Positions 36,925-46,711 of a stretch of DNA of 64,000 bases are shown in pieces. Position numbers and translations under genes: made by a program. Position 1 is the first letter of the stretch. Every line of letters begins with the position of its first letter. Under the pieces are notes generated by a model that was given only the letters and a program-made list of their open reading frames with translations, did not search any database and was not told where the DNA came from. Origin of the DNA: Umbilicaria muhlenbergii (taxonomy: Eukaryota > Ascomycota > Lecanoromycetes > Umbilicariales > Umbilicariaceae); the NCBI GenBank assembly GCA_000611775.1, contig KK106981.1, positions 7,090,312-7,154,311 on the forward strand, in the 5' to 3' direction.

Positions 36925-37500
36925 GTTTCAACACTTTCAGCATGACTACCTCCTCCCACACTTCCTTGAGCCAACCCTTTCTCTTCTGAGTTCATCTGAG
37001 TCCAGTCAAGCATCAACCCAACAAAACCCTGCCTTTGTTCTCTTCAACCCTGCCCCCTTCTCGTATATCCTGTCCCTCATCCTCAGTTCATTTCCCGTTT
37101 CCTCTCACCCCCCTCTTTCTCACCCTTCATCTCATTTCTCATTCCTCGTCCCTCATTCATTTCTCTTTTTCTCACTCTCTTATTTCTCACTCTTCATCTT
37201 ATTCTTCATCCTTCATATCACACCCCTCATCCCTCACCCTTCATCCTTTGTGCTCAGTTTATTTCCCTTTTCCCTTTCCTCTTTTCCCTGCTCTCCTCTT
37301 CCTCATCTCACCTCATTTCATCTCATCCTCACTTCTTCTTTCACCCCTTCATCCTCCATCCTTCATCCTCCTTCCTTCATACCCTAACAAGAGTATCACC
37401 CAACCCCAGTCTACCCACTCACTCACCCACCCATTCACTCATCACCCCTCTACTCCCTCTCACCCCACTCCACTCTTTTCCTTTCATCACTAGAGCTTAA
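36925..37500. repeat. Long polypyrimidine tract
   Basis: About 575 bp of plus strand is made of C and T with scattered A, with words such as CTCATCC and TTCATC recurring. Two frames stay open through it for this reason alone. Confidence 0.8.
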
Positions 37501-37624
37501 AATTCCAACCACTGCACGCCGCTTCCAGCGCCCTGATAACTGATACAGCTGCATCTGGAAGGTTTGAAGTGTCCAGGCCGGTCACGCTAGAACACGCCTT
37601 GTGACGACGGATGAGGTTGAGGGG

Positions 37625-37950
37625 CCGCAGGAGAAGAGTTGAATGAAGGGGGAAGGTGAGAGTACAGTGAGAAGAGAGGCTGAGAGGGGGGAGTGAGAGT
37701 GGAAGTGGGATGTGGAAGTGAGAGTGGGAGTGGGATGTGAGAGGTGAGAGGTGAGGGGCTCAAAGGTGAAGGAGAGGAGATGAGGAGGGAGATGAGGAGG
37801 GAGATGAGAAGAAAGATAAGGAGGGAGATGAAGAGGGAAGGGAGGGAAGGGAGGGAAGATGAGGCTGAGGATAGGGGATCAGGTTGCGGGATTGAGGAAA
37901 GGAGCGAAGGAGCGGAGAGGAAAGAGGAAAGTGAGGGGACAGGCTAGACA
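37625..37950. repeat. Polypurine tract with GAGGGAGAT repeats
   Basis: About 325 bp of plus strand is almost all G and A, with tandem units like GAGGGAGATGAG near 37785-37835. It is roughly complementary in composition to the pyrimidine tract just upstream, so the two could pair as an imperfect inverted repeat. Confidence 0.8.
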
Positions 37951-38375
37951 ACAACATCAAGCGGGGGTCATGAGTCAAGCAATGAGGTTTGGTTCTTGAT
38001 GTCTAAGCGGTGATGGATGCAGCAGGAATTTAGAGACGTACTGATCTGTGTATGAGAAGGGTGGGTGCGTGAACCTGAGTGGAAGACATACATAATAATT
38101 CAAAAGGCTGGAAGGCCGCCCTCAGTCTTCCACTAAAGGCTCCAAATGGAAGTGAAAGACATGGCTAGTGCGAATAGCGTACGACCAAGAGATCATGATA
38201 ACGAAACCCCGAATGAATCTGAGGTGGTGCAGCGACAAAAATGGGACAAATAAGGTAGTCAGCTAGAAAGACGGCGGATCATCTAACAGACGCATCTATC
38301 GAAGACGTCCTCGAACCCTGTTGAGACCGAATTCAACCCAGCACTCCATCCACATGCCCAAAGTGACGATTCACA

Positions 38376-40709
38376 TCACCCATAGTACGAGTCCTTCTGC
38401 GGAACATCCGTAACATCCTGACCCGGCTCCATATCAAAGTCCAACTCAAGCCGATCTCCCAATGCCACGACACGAACTCTCTTCTCGTAAATCGCCGGCG
38501 TCTCGATCCCAGCACCCGTATTCCGCAGCGCATCCGTCTGCTTCGAATTCATCGCGAGAGCAGCAATCTCTGCGATGCTAGTCCAACTGCTAGAGCTCTC
38601 ACCGGTATAAATGACATGGATGACATGGACGATAACGATGAGGCTGTAGAGCAACAGTATGAAGATAGAGGCTTTGGCAGCGGCGCCGTCCGCACTGTAG
38701 GCCCACCCGTTCACCTGGGCGCTCATGGTGAAGTTTGACGTCTGGCCGGATGAAGCTGGGGGCTCTACGAACGCCGAGCCGCCCGGTCCCATAGAGTAAG
38801 TTTTGCGAGGCATCATCTCCCGCATCCATTCTTGGTCGCCGCCCACCAGGTCACCTACCAAACTGTTGTTCCAGGTGAGGCGGCCTAGAGCATTAGCGAT
38901 CATTACTGCTAGAAGCGACTCGATGGTAGCCCAGGTATTTGCGCTTGCGATAGGGTTTGTCGAGTTCCACAAGCCAGCAGCTTGAAGCATCTTCAAGAAG
39001 ACGTTTGAGTTATCATGAGGAATCTCTGGGTTGAGGAATTTAGCCCATTCTGGCGCGATGCTAATCTTTGGGTAGGCATCATTAAAAGTACCATCTCCGA
39101 GCCAACCACCAGGTGTACCAGCCACCACTTTTATGTCGTCTCTAGAGCCCTGCGTGACAACTGGCGTCCATCGAGCATCTACGGTGCAGTAGTAAACAGG
39201 CGTCTGAGTGGGATCTGATTGTGGATACGTAATGGCTGCACCAATCGACGCATTCCCATAATCAGCCTGGGGAAGCGCAAACCATAAGAGCTGCGGAGCA
39301 CGGGATTCGAAGGCGAGCTGCACCATTTCTAGTGCAGTGTCATTGACGTAAGCCTCCACCGGAAACTCCCCTTTACTTCTGAACGTTTCGATATCACTGA
39401 GGTTGTAGAACAGTAGATAATTGCCAGGGTTGTTGAACTGTGACACGGAATATTCCATACAGCGAGTGAGCACCAGTGGCTGCTGAGCTGATACCTTATA
39501 GTAAGCATCTAGACGGTACTCGAAGCGCCACCGATCGCCCTTGATGTTTTTGGCAGCAATCGCCCAGAGCCGACCGGCTTCAGAAAGTGCATCCGCAATT
39601 ACACTGCTTTGAGTCGTCGCCATTGCGAAATCGTCTGGGTAGAGTTCACCAGGTACTCGTGCCCTTGTATATAGTTCTCGAATAGACTTACGGCTTGCGA
39701 TACGTGTCGTCTCCGGTAGGGTCCCGGCATTGTGGAGCTCTGGAAAGTACGCAAAATAGTTCTGACCCAAAGTCTGCCAGTCTCCAGAAGGGCAACTTGG
39801 ATCCCCAGTATCAACGTTGCAGCTTTTCGGTACCTGGGAGCCGTCGAGCATTGTTGGCCAGAGGTCTGTGGCAGATGCGTTGATGAAGAATTTCGTGCCG
39901 CCAGCCGACCAAGTCCCTTGTCGGGGCTTTAGTATGTTAGCACTCGACGGACCAACCGAAACACCAAGCAAAGTGCACAGACTAATGATCGATAGCAGGA
40001 GCCATTTGCGTCGTATGTGGTACCTGCCACGCACTGTACCCCAGAATTCCTGAGACCAGAAGAAGCTGACATTCTGGAATTGAAGACCAGCGAAAACGGC
40101 TCCAAATGGGACCCCCTTCTCCAGAACGATCTCGTGTCGGATATAGAAGAATAAAACAGCGGCCAGCGACGCAGTAATAGTCAACTCATGAAGTTTGGCC
40201 GCAAACTGTAGACCGGCAAGCTTTTCTTGATCCATTCCCGATTGCCCGGCCAATTCCCCTCCGACGTAGACACCGAACCAGTTGATACTGGAGATACTGG
40301 TAGCAACTCCTACTGGTATAAAATGAATCAACGAGCCCAGCATAGCCGTTGTCCGGTCACTGCGTATAACAATTTTCGTAGGCTCCGATACTGCATCGTC
40401 CTTGGACCGATGGAATAGCTTGTGATAGATAAGGCTGAGTCCGAGGGCACGGCAGAATCCACGGAACCGCGAGCTCGGAACAGTGTCGTTTTCATGCACA
40501 TTCACTGTCTGTATGAAGGGAGTCGCGCTAGAATCGCTAGGGTATCGTTTCCTATGCGCTTGCTATTATCAGCTAGAAATCCTAGAAGAGCTCTTTCGGA
40601 AATTCTCTCGTGACATGAGTTGCACACTTTGACCACTGCGTATGTCAAGGATTGGCACCAGGGGTTGGCAAGCAACTCAGATGGAAGATGGAATAGCCAT
40701 ACCACTCAT
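38376..40709 (-). CDS. Large multi-span membrane protein of unknown function
   Basis: The main exon 40504-38376 is open for about 710 codons but starts with no in-frame ATG. A 7-nt first exon at 40709-40703 (ATGAGTG, GTATGG donor) with acceptor GACAG at 40505 would give MSVNVHENDTV and 711 aa; this is my best guess. The protein has several N-terminal hydrophobic spans (MLGSLIHFIPVGVATSIS, LTITASLAAVLFFYI, KWLLLSIISLCTLLGVSV), a large central region with many N-x-S/T sites and Cys, and a C-terminal span (ASIFILLLYSLIVIVHVIHVIY) with a short polar tail. This layout (membrane spans, a lumenal or extracellular middle, one final span) matches a family of uncharacterised proteins common in filamentous ascomycetes. 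No enzyme motif is seen. Confidence 0.75.
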
Positions 40710-41235
40710 CCTTTCGCTTCAAGGATTGCAAAAGAGTACTCTTGCGCTGCGGGAGCCTTTGCATGTTGCTCAGAGCAGGGAACCCCAGCCTGTTCTCAGC
40801 AGTATATGATTACACGCTACATGAGAAGTGAGTTTTAGAATAAAGAAGCGGTTGAGTTGGCAACAGAAGAGGTGGAAACAGAAACAGTCAATCATCTCAA
40901 GCATACTGCCAGTCTTGTAGCCTCGCCCCTCCACGAACAAGGCGGGTATGTGCGGCACAACTAATGGTCCACACCTCCATAGTCATGTCTTGAGATAAGA
41001 ATAGGCTACGCTACAAGCAGCTTGAAGAGTGTCGGTTTCATGTTAGTACTACTGTTCAGATCTGCAGAATTGGAGGCGTGTAACGAAAGCCAATCATAGA
41101 GAGCTGTATGCAATCGGAGCCGCACAGAAGGAGAAGCACAAGGATGCTTGCAAATGATTCGATGCCTGACATGACAGACGGGCTCAGCTCGGAGATGCGT
41201 GCAGTCCATCTGTGCGACCGAGTAAAGATACCTTG

Positions 41236-41247
41236 CTCCGTACGGAG
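41236..41247. repeat. 12-bp palindrome containing the CTCCGTA motif
   Basis: CTCCGTACGGAG is a perfect inverted repeat, extended on one side by GTACC. It is part of the recurring intergenic motif family described in findings. Confidence 0.7.
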
Positions 41248-41833
41248 TACCTCAAGAGGAAAAGAGCAAAGTGAGAAAGCGCATGAAGAATAGAGAGGGA
41301 GCACGCCGCCCCTGCGATCCATGTCAAGGATAGATCGTCGTAATCAGATAGTAAGGGCTATTAATTATAGATACCGCCTCGCAGTCTGCACAGCTGTATT
41401 ATTATTGCCTGCTATTTGAGGAAGAGAAGAAGGTGCATACAAGTTGCAACCACGACCTGTACGGAGCCGTACATCATCAGTGATGACTCGCGCCTTGATA
41501 CTACAGGCGCCAAAAACAGGTAGGCTACAAGGGGCTTGCAAGAAGTAGGGCAGAGAGAGGCGTGAGTGTTCCGGCAGTGAGGCGGGGGCGGCGGCGACAG
41601 CGAGGCAGCTGCCCTAAGATGGCGGGTTCATGCGTGAGGCACATGCATGCAGTCACACATGCAGTACCTTCAATTTAATAATATTTGCAATCAATCAATT
41701 TAAGAGTTCTTTCTACCTTGAAGTGCTCTGTCAAGGCATCATAGGTACCTCGCCGAGGCGCGAGTCATCACTTATGGTGTAGGGCTCCGTAGCGATCATC
41801 GCGTCGGCGGATGGCGCCGATGAACCCGATTTA

Positions 41834-41868
41834 GGCATCAGGCATCAAGCATCAGGCATCAGGCATGA
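41834..41868. repeat. 7-bp tandem repeat, five copies
   Basis: The unit GGCATCA is repeated five times with single changes in copies three (AGCATCA) and five (GGCATGA). It lies in the presumed promoter of the CMT1-like gene. Confidence 0.8.
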
Positions 41869-42020
41869 GCGATATTACCCTTGAGCCTCATCAAGCTGCA
41901 ACGTCTCCGTGTTCTTTATTTCTATTTCTGCGCATCCTTGATCAACACCACCTCCTAATCGAACCTATATAGCAAACAGCAGCCTCAAAGCTGAGCTCCA
42001 CTCATGACCCCACCATTTGC

Positions 42021-43315
42021 ATGGCTCAACACCTCGGCTGCGGCATCCATCTACCCTTTCGACGCGCAACCCGAATGCGATACATAAGAGCCGTCCTGGT
42101 CCTTCTCCTACTCTTTTTCTTCGTCGACTTACTATCCTTATCATGGATCCTCTCTCGCCAACCACCCCACGCAACCTTCCCCTCCCCGCGGCCAGACGAG
42201 CGCGTCTACATCACTAGTATACATTGGAACAACGAAGTCATTCTCCGGAGCAATTGGAACAAAGCTGTCGTAGATCTGGCCAAGCATCTAGGACCCGAAA
42301 ACATATACATCTCCATATACGAGAGTGGGAGCTGGGATGACTCGAAAGGGGCGCTGCGATTACTGGACGCAGAGTTGGGGAAGCTCGGCGTACCTCGAAC
42401 AGTCATCTTGGATGATACCACTCACGCGGATGAGCTCTCAAAACCACCGGCCTCTTCGGGGTGGATTGACACACCACGGGGCAAGAAAGAGCTGAGGCGA
42501 ATACCATACTTGTCTAGACTACGCAATACCGCACTGAAGCCGCTGGCCGAGCTGGCAGCGAACGGCACTACTTTTGATAAAATACTCTTTCTTAATGATG
42601 TTGTTTTTACGGTATGCTCTTGTATCAATTACTACAACACAAACACACTCACACCGTCTCCCAGACTGACGATGTAACGACCCTACTTGCGACTCGAAAC
42701 GGCGACTACGCCGCCGCCTGCTCTCTCGATTTCTCGCAACCCCCCGCCTACTACGACACCTTCGCGCTCCGCGACTCCGAAGGCTACGAAACAGCAACGC
42801 CCACATTTCCCTACTTCCGATCCCGAGCCTCACGGAATGCCCTAGTTTCGAACCGACCAGTCCCCGTACAAAGCTGCTGGAACGGCATGGTCGTCTTCAA
42901 CGCCACCCCCTTCTACTCCCCAACCAACCCCCTCGGATTTAGAGGCATCTCCGATTCCCTCGCTCTCCGTCACCTCGAAGGTTCCGAGTGCTGCCTCATT
43001 CACTCGGACAACCCGCTCACGGCCCTTCACGGGGTCTGGCTCAACCCTAGCGTGCGGGTGGGCTATAACCCGGAAGCCTACGCCGCCGTGCACCCGGACG
43101 GCACTTCCTCCTGGCCGCCCACGACTGAAGCCATACGGGGTATATGGTGGAACCGAACATGGCGCTGGATTACGCCCACCATTCACAAAAGCTGGCTTGT
43201 GAACCGCAGGTTACGGAAGTGGGAGAGGGAAGGCAACGAGCGGCACGAGCCAGGCGTGCATTGCTTGATCAATGAGATGCAGGTGTTGATCTGGAACGGA
43301 TGGGCGCATGTTTGA
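42021..43315 (+). CDS. CAP59/CMT1-type alpha-1,3-mannosyltransferase
   Basis: Members of this glycosyltransferase family 69 group (Cryptococcus Cmt1 and Cap59) act in the Golgi on capsule or cell-wall mannans. Exons 42021-42611 and 42665-43315 encode 413 aa. The N-terminus is a type II signal anchor (MRYIRAVLVLLLLFFFVDLL). An alternative ATG at 42075 would begin right at that anchor. Family blocks are clear: YITSIHWNNEVILRSNW, YISIYESGSWDDSK, the segment KILFLNDVVFT crossing into TDDVTTLLATRNGDYAAAC, SCWNGMVVFNA and GSECCLIHSDN. The intron sits just after FLNDVVFT and its removal gives a continuous family match. The precise acceptor sugar is unknown. Confidence 0.88.
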
Positions 43316-44130
43316 TGGAAAAGTTAGGCTAGATACCCCATTTTGCTTTGTCGCCGGCTGAAGGGATTTGATTGGAGCAACTTGGACGGCCAAAGACCAC
43401 TTTGGGCTAATAGATAGAACAAATGGTGGTCGAATACCCCGGAAACTCATATTGATGGTCTTATCTGTGCTCCGTGGACTGATCACGTAAAATGGGCCGG
43501 AGGGCTGCAAAGGTCCGCTTTCCCGTTCCCGGCATGACTCCGGGTTCGCCTGACGTCTCTGGTAGCTAAAGGCGATAGCAACTGGTAAAATATATTCAAA
43601 GTGACCCATGAGGTTCGCTACCCGAAGAGTGGCATCTTCTTCTTGCTGGATAAAAGTCATTGCTGACTCTCTTCTCCTGCTGAGCGGTGCGACGTGGGCG
43701 GAGGGAGGTAGGCTAATCTGCGCAGTGCACGGGCGGAGGGACTTTGTCACTATTGTTCTAGGTGGCGGGAATTGCTATCTTGACGACACTTTCCATCGTT
43801 CTTGCATGGAGACATGTCTGTCATGTTCATTCATGCCAGGGCTACTGATCTATTCAGCTGAAAAGGGTTCAACACGATGTCTGGACTGTTGAACCATAGT
43901 TCATGCTCATGAATATAATTCCCCACCCAGCAAGCACCGAAGCCTCCTCCATGATTTCGATGCGCTCCCTTCTTCCCTTTTCCGGACCACACCCCCAATA
44001 CCAACACCCCACCACTCCCAACGAAATCATCCCGGTCTGTTCATAATGTGATGAAGGTGAACAGATGGCAATTCCGGCCCTCACATCGTCCTCATAACAG
44101 ACCTCGGCTCCGACCATCAAGCACCCTTCG
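43316..44130. other. Convergent intergenic region between CMT1-like gene and tma64
   Basis: No gene is seen. The flanking genes converge, so both 3' UTRs fall here. Confidence 0.5.
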
Positions 44131-46251
44131 CTACCGCTTCTTCCCCTTAGTTTTATCCACAACCTCAATCCAATGCCTACTAACCCCTCTCTTCTCCAGC
44201 GCAGCACAAACAACATCCTTCTGCGGCCCCTGCACCATAATCTCCATAACCGGATTCTTCGGACTACTCCCCACCAGCTGCCCCACACTCGTTGAGCTCG
44301 CGCACGCTTTCTGCAACTCCTCCGCTAGCGCTTGCGGATTGATATAGACCGCTTCCACCCCTGACACTTTCGTCACCGTCTTATTGCCGGAGCGTGTCTC
44401 GAGCAGTATCTGGATCTTGGGCGGCTGTCCTGCTTTCGCTTTCACCTCGTCGCGGGTCTCATCGTTGCGGAGGATGGCGTAGAAGGGGGAACAGCTTTCG
44501 AGGATGCGGTCGATGAGAGCGTCGCGGGGTACGGTGCCTTTGGCGAGGACTTCGCGATCCATGGAGGAGTGGCCGTCGAAGACGGCGTTTGCGAGGACGG
44601 GATTGAGGTTTACGAGACGCTTGTTGGTGGTTGAGACTAAGTTCTCGTTCTCGATGTATGAGGTGATGATGGGGCGGAGCTCGGCGGGGGAGTATAGGTG
44701 TTTGACGCTTGAGTTGGAGGCTTCGAATACGGGGCCTAGCTTCTCTTTGGGTCGGAAGAGGATAATTTTCTTGAGTTGTTGGCCTATTGAGTCGTCGCCT
44801 GAGGGCCCTCCGGCTGCAACGGCTTTTCCACTTCCACCGCCACCTGTGTCGGTGCCTGGCGTATCTTTCTTTGGGAGTTTGTAAGGGATGAAGTCTACGA
44901 TGGCGCGATCTTCAAAGTCGATGTCCATTACTACCGTCTCGCCCCCGTTGCGATCTTTCGATTTGAGGAGCTTTTCCTTGTCCATTGTTTTGATGAACTT
45001 CTTAGTGTTCTTCCAACTCGTCTTTTTGATTTGGAGGGAGGTTGCCTGAGCTGGTGTTGATATAGGAAGATATGGGAGTATTAGGTTTGAGACTACCAAT
45101 GATTGCGGTATTGGGAATTCAAGGCCATGGTGTGGATCTTCTTTGTGCGTGTTCCTATGATGATGTAAACCATACAAGAAGGCCTTGCGGAAGATGACAT
45201 CGATTTCTGGGCGAGTTCCATTAGAAGGAAGCCTGGAAGTTGTGGGAAGGAACTTTCACCTTTAGTAGACAGCTCTTTGTCCTCTACATCTACCTCTTCG
45301 TACGGGGTAGCATCCTCTCCATCAATAAAATTGTTGTGCGCTCGCTCAGAGGGATTATTCAGCGCTACACCACCGCCGTCCTGGTCATCCTCTGGGGCTT
45401 CCTCCGGGTCTTCAGCGCGTAAATTCTCCATCTCCCTGCTCAAGTTGCCCGTTTCCTCGTCTGTATCCCACCCATCGATGTGTTCCGGAGCGTTGCCACC
45501 CGGCTTTCCACTTGTACTCCAGGCCCATATTTCATCACCATCCCAGTGTACGCCCCTCACAGCATGACCTTTGGTACCCTGAACTTGCTGCAAACCACTG
45601 ACATCAATTTCGCACACCCCAACAACCATTGGAATGCTTGGATTTTCCAGGCTTGCGATAGCCACTACAGCATCTTTGGTTGCCTTCGAAGGGAATGGAG
45701 GTCCTCGTGCCAGGCCAGGCGTCATAAGGTCGGCTCCTCCACGCAACTTCCGTAGCACAACTTCCGGTGTATGTAGTAAAGGTACCAAGCAAGGATTGTG
45801 CCATAATGTATAAACTATAACGACGAACGTGAGCAGCTGTTACTCTTGAAATGCGACAGCCACTAACCTGTGGGATACAATCTCTCCTCAATTTTGATCC
45901 ACAATATCCGCTGTTCTTCTCCAGGATGAGCTCCAGCATATATTGTCCCGGAAACTTGTTTTAAATTGGGTCCAGCTGTGGTTGTAAACCTTGCTGACAG
46001 CGAATTATCAGGCAATAAAGAGTTCCGGAGAGCCCCAAGACCAGCTGTTGTGGATGTTTGCTCATCGCCGCCAGTCACAGCCGCTTCGACCTTGGGTACG
46101 TCTATACCATAATCGGCGATGATCTGGTCAGCTATCTTTCGTCGGTCTGACGAGCGCAAGGGTGATAGAGGTTTGATCTTTCAGCATGTGAGTATGTCTG
46201 TTTACAGCTAGGCAGTTGTCCATCACTGACGTTTGGCTTCTTCTTGAACAT
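44131..46251 (-). CDS. tma64: Tma64 / eIF2D-like translation factor
   Basis: Tma64 is the fungal eIF2D; it acts on 40S subunits in recycling and reinitiation. Exons 46251-46231, 46177-45868, 45814-45260 and 45206-44131 encode 653 aa. The tiny first exon gives MFKKKPN, joined to IKPLSPLRSSDRRKIADQI, the family N-terminus. The PUA-containing region follows (TVYTLWHNPCLVPLLHTPEVVLRKL across intron 2; IPMVVGVCEIDVSGL, GHAVRGVHWDGDEIWAW). An acidic linker precedes EIDVIFRKAFLYGL; then comes the SWIB/MDM2-like part (SLQIKKTSWKNTKKFIK) and a C-terminal SUI1/eIF1 domain (QILLETRSGNKTVTKVSGVE, QLVGSSPKNPVMEIMVQG). The start is firm because the first exon is conserved. It shares a 460-bp upstream region with sey1. 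The last exon shows the C-rich to G-rich codon switch. Confidence 0.93.
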
Positions 46252-46711
46252 GACGAATCGTCGCCTCGAAGGCTAACAGAGGAAGAAAGCAAGAACTCTT
46301 CGGAGAGACTAGGTGAGGGCTCGACTTGGTAATTGTTCGGTAGAAAGGTACTTAATAGGTGTTTAGCTGCTTGCCTCGAAGATGCTCACAGGCAGGATGA
46401 CGTCGGCTGCTTCTCGAGCTTCTCTGCCGTTGATTTGCCAGCGGGCCGAGCTTTAGCGTAGATTTAGTTAAGGGCCCCTGGGGCGCGCTATGATAGGCCC
46501 ACCTTCCTTGGCCTCGGGGTCGGTCGACGCAAGCCCAGCTTAACAAAATCGTCCCTAAAGTATCCCTAAGAGCAGACACGCTACACACAAGCACTCACAC
46601 CTGCTACCATTCACACGCTCTCTATCACGCGCACCCTCTTCATCCTCTCCATCCTCGCCTCTCGGCTCATTGCTTTGTGTATATCGTCATTCGCCATCGC
46701 TTCCCATAATC
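46252..46711. promoter_or_regulatory. Shared upstream region of tma64 and sey1
   Basis: The two housekeeping genes start head to head 460 bp apart, so both core promoters must lie here. The sey1 side is pyrimidine-rich (about 46590-46680), common at fungal start sites. No named binding site is claimed. Confidence 0.6.

Larger units (their letters stand above)
36530..38375. other. Low-complexity intergenic region
   Basis: Dominated by a pyrimidine tract (about 36925-37500) and a purine tract (about 37625-37950) on the plus strand, separated by about 125 bp of ordinary sequence. Long frames here reflect composition only. The right end is the 3' flank of the membrane protein gene. Confidence 0.6.
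40710..42020. other. Intergenic region with TACTCCG-type motifs and a 7-bp repeat
   Basis: No gene seen. Holds the divergent promoters of the membrane protein and the mannosyltransferase. A perfect palindrome CTCCGTACGGAG is at 41236-41247 and a related site lies near 41786. A 7-bp tandem repeat is at 41834-41868, about 150 bp upstream of the transferase start. Confidence 0.5.

Noticed and set aside
36923-37493. Two overlapping 150-codon frames in the pyrimidine tract
   Set aside because: Same compositional artefact; both frames are low-complexity and overlap each other.
40502-40705. 67-codon minus-strand frame upstream of the membrane protein
   Set aside because: It uses a different frame from the gene, ends at the proposed acceptor and has no homology features; it is treated as intron.
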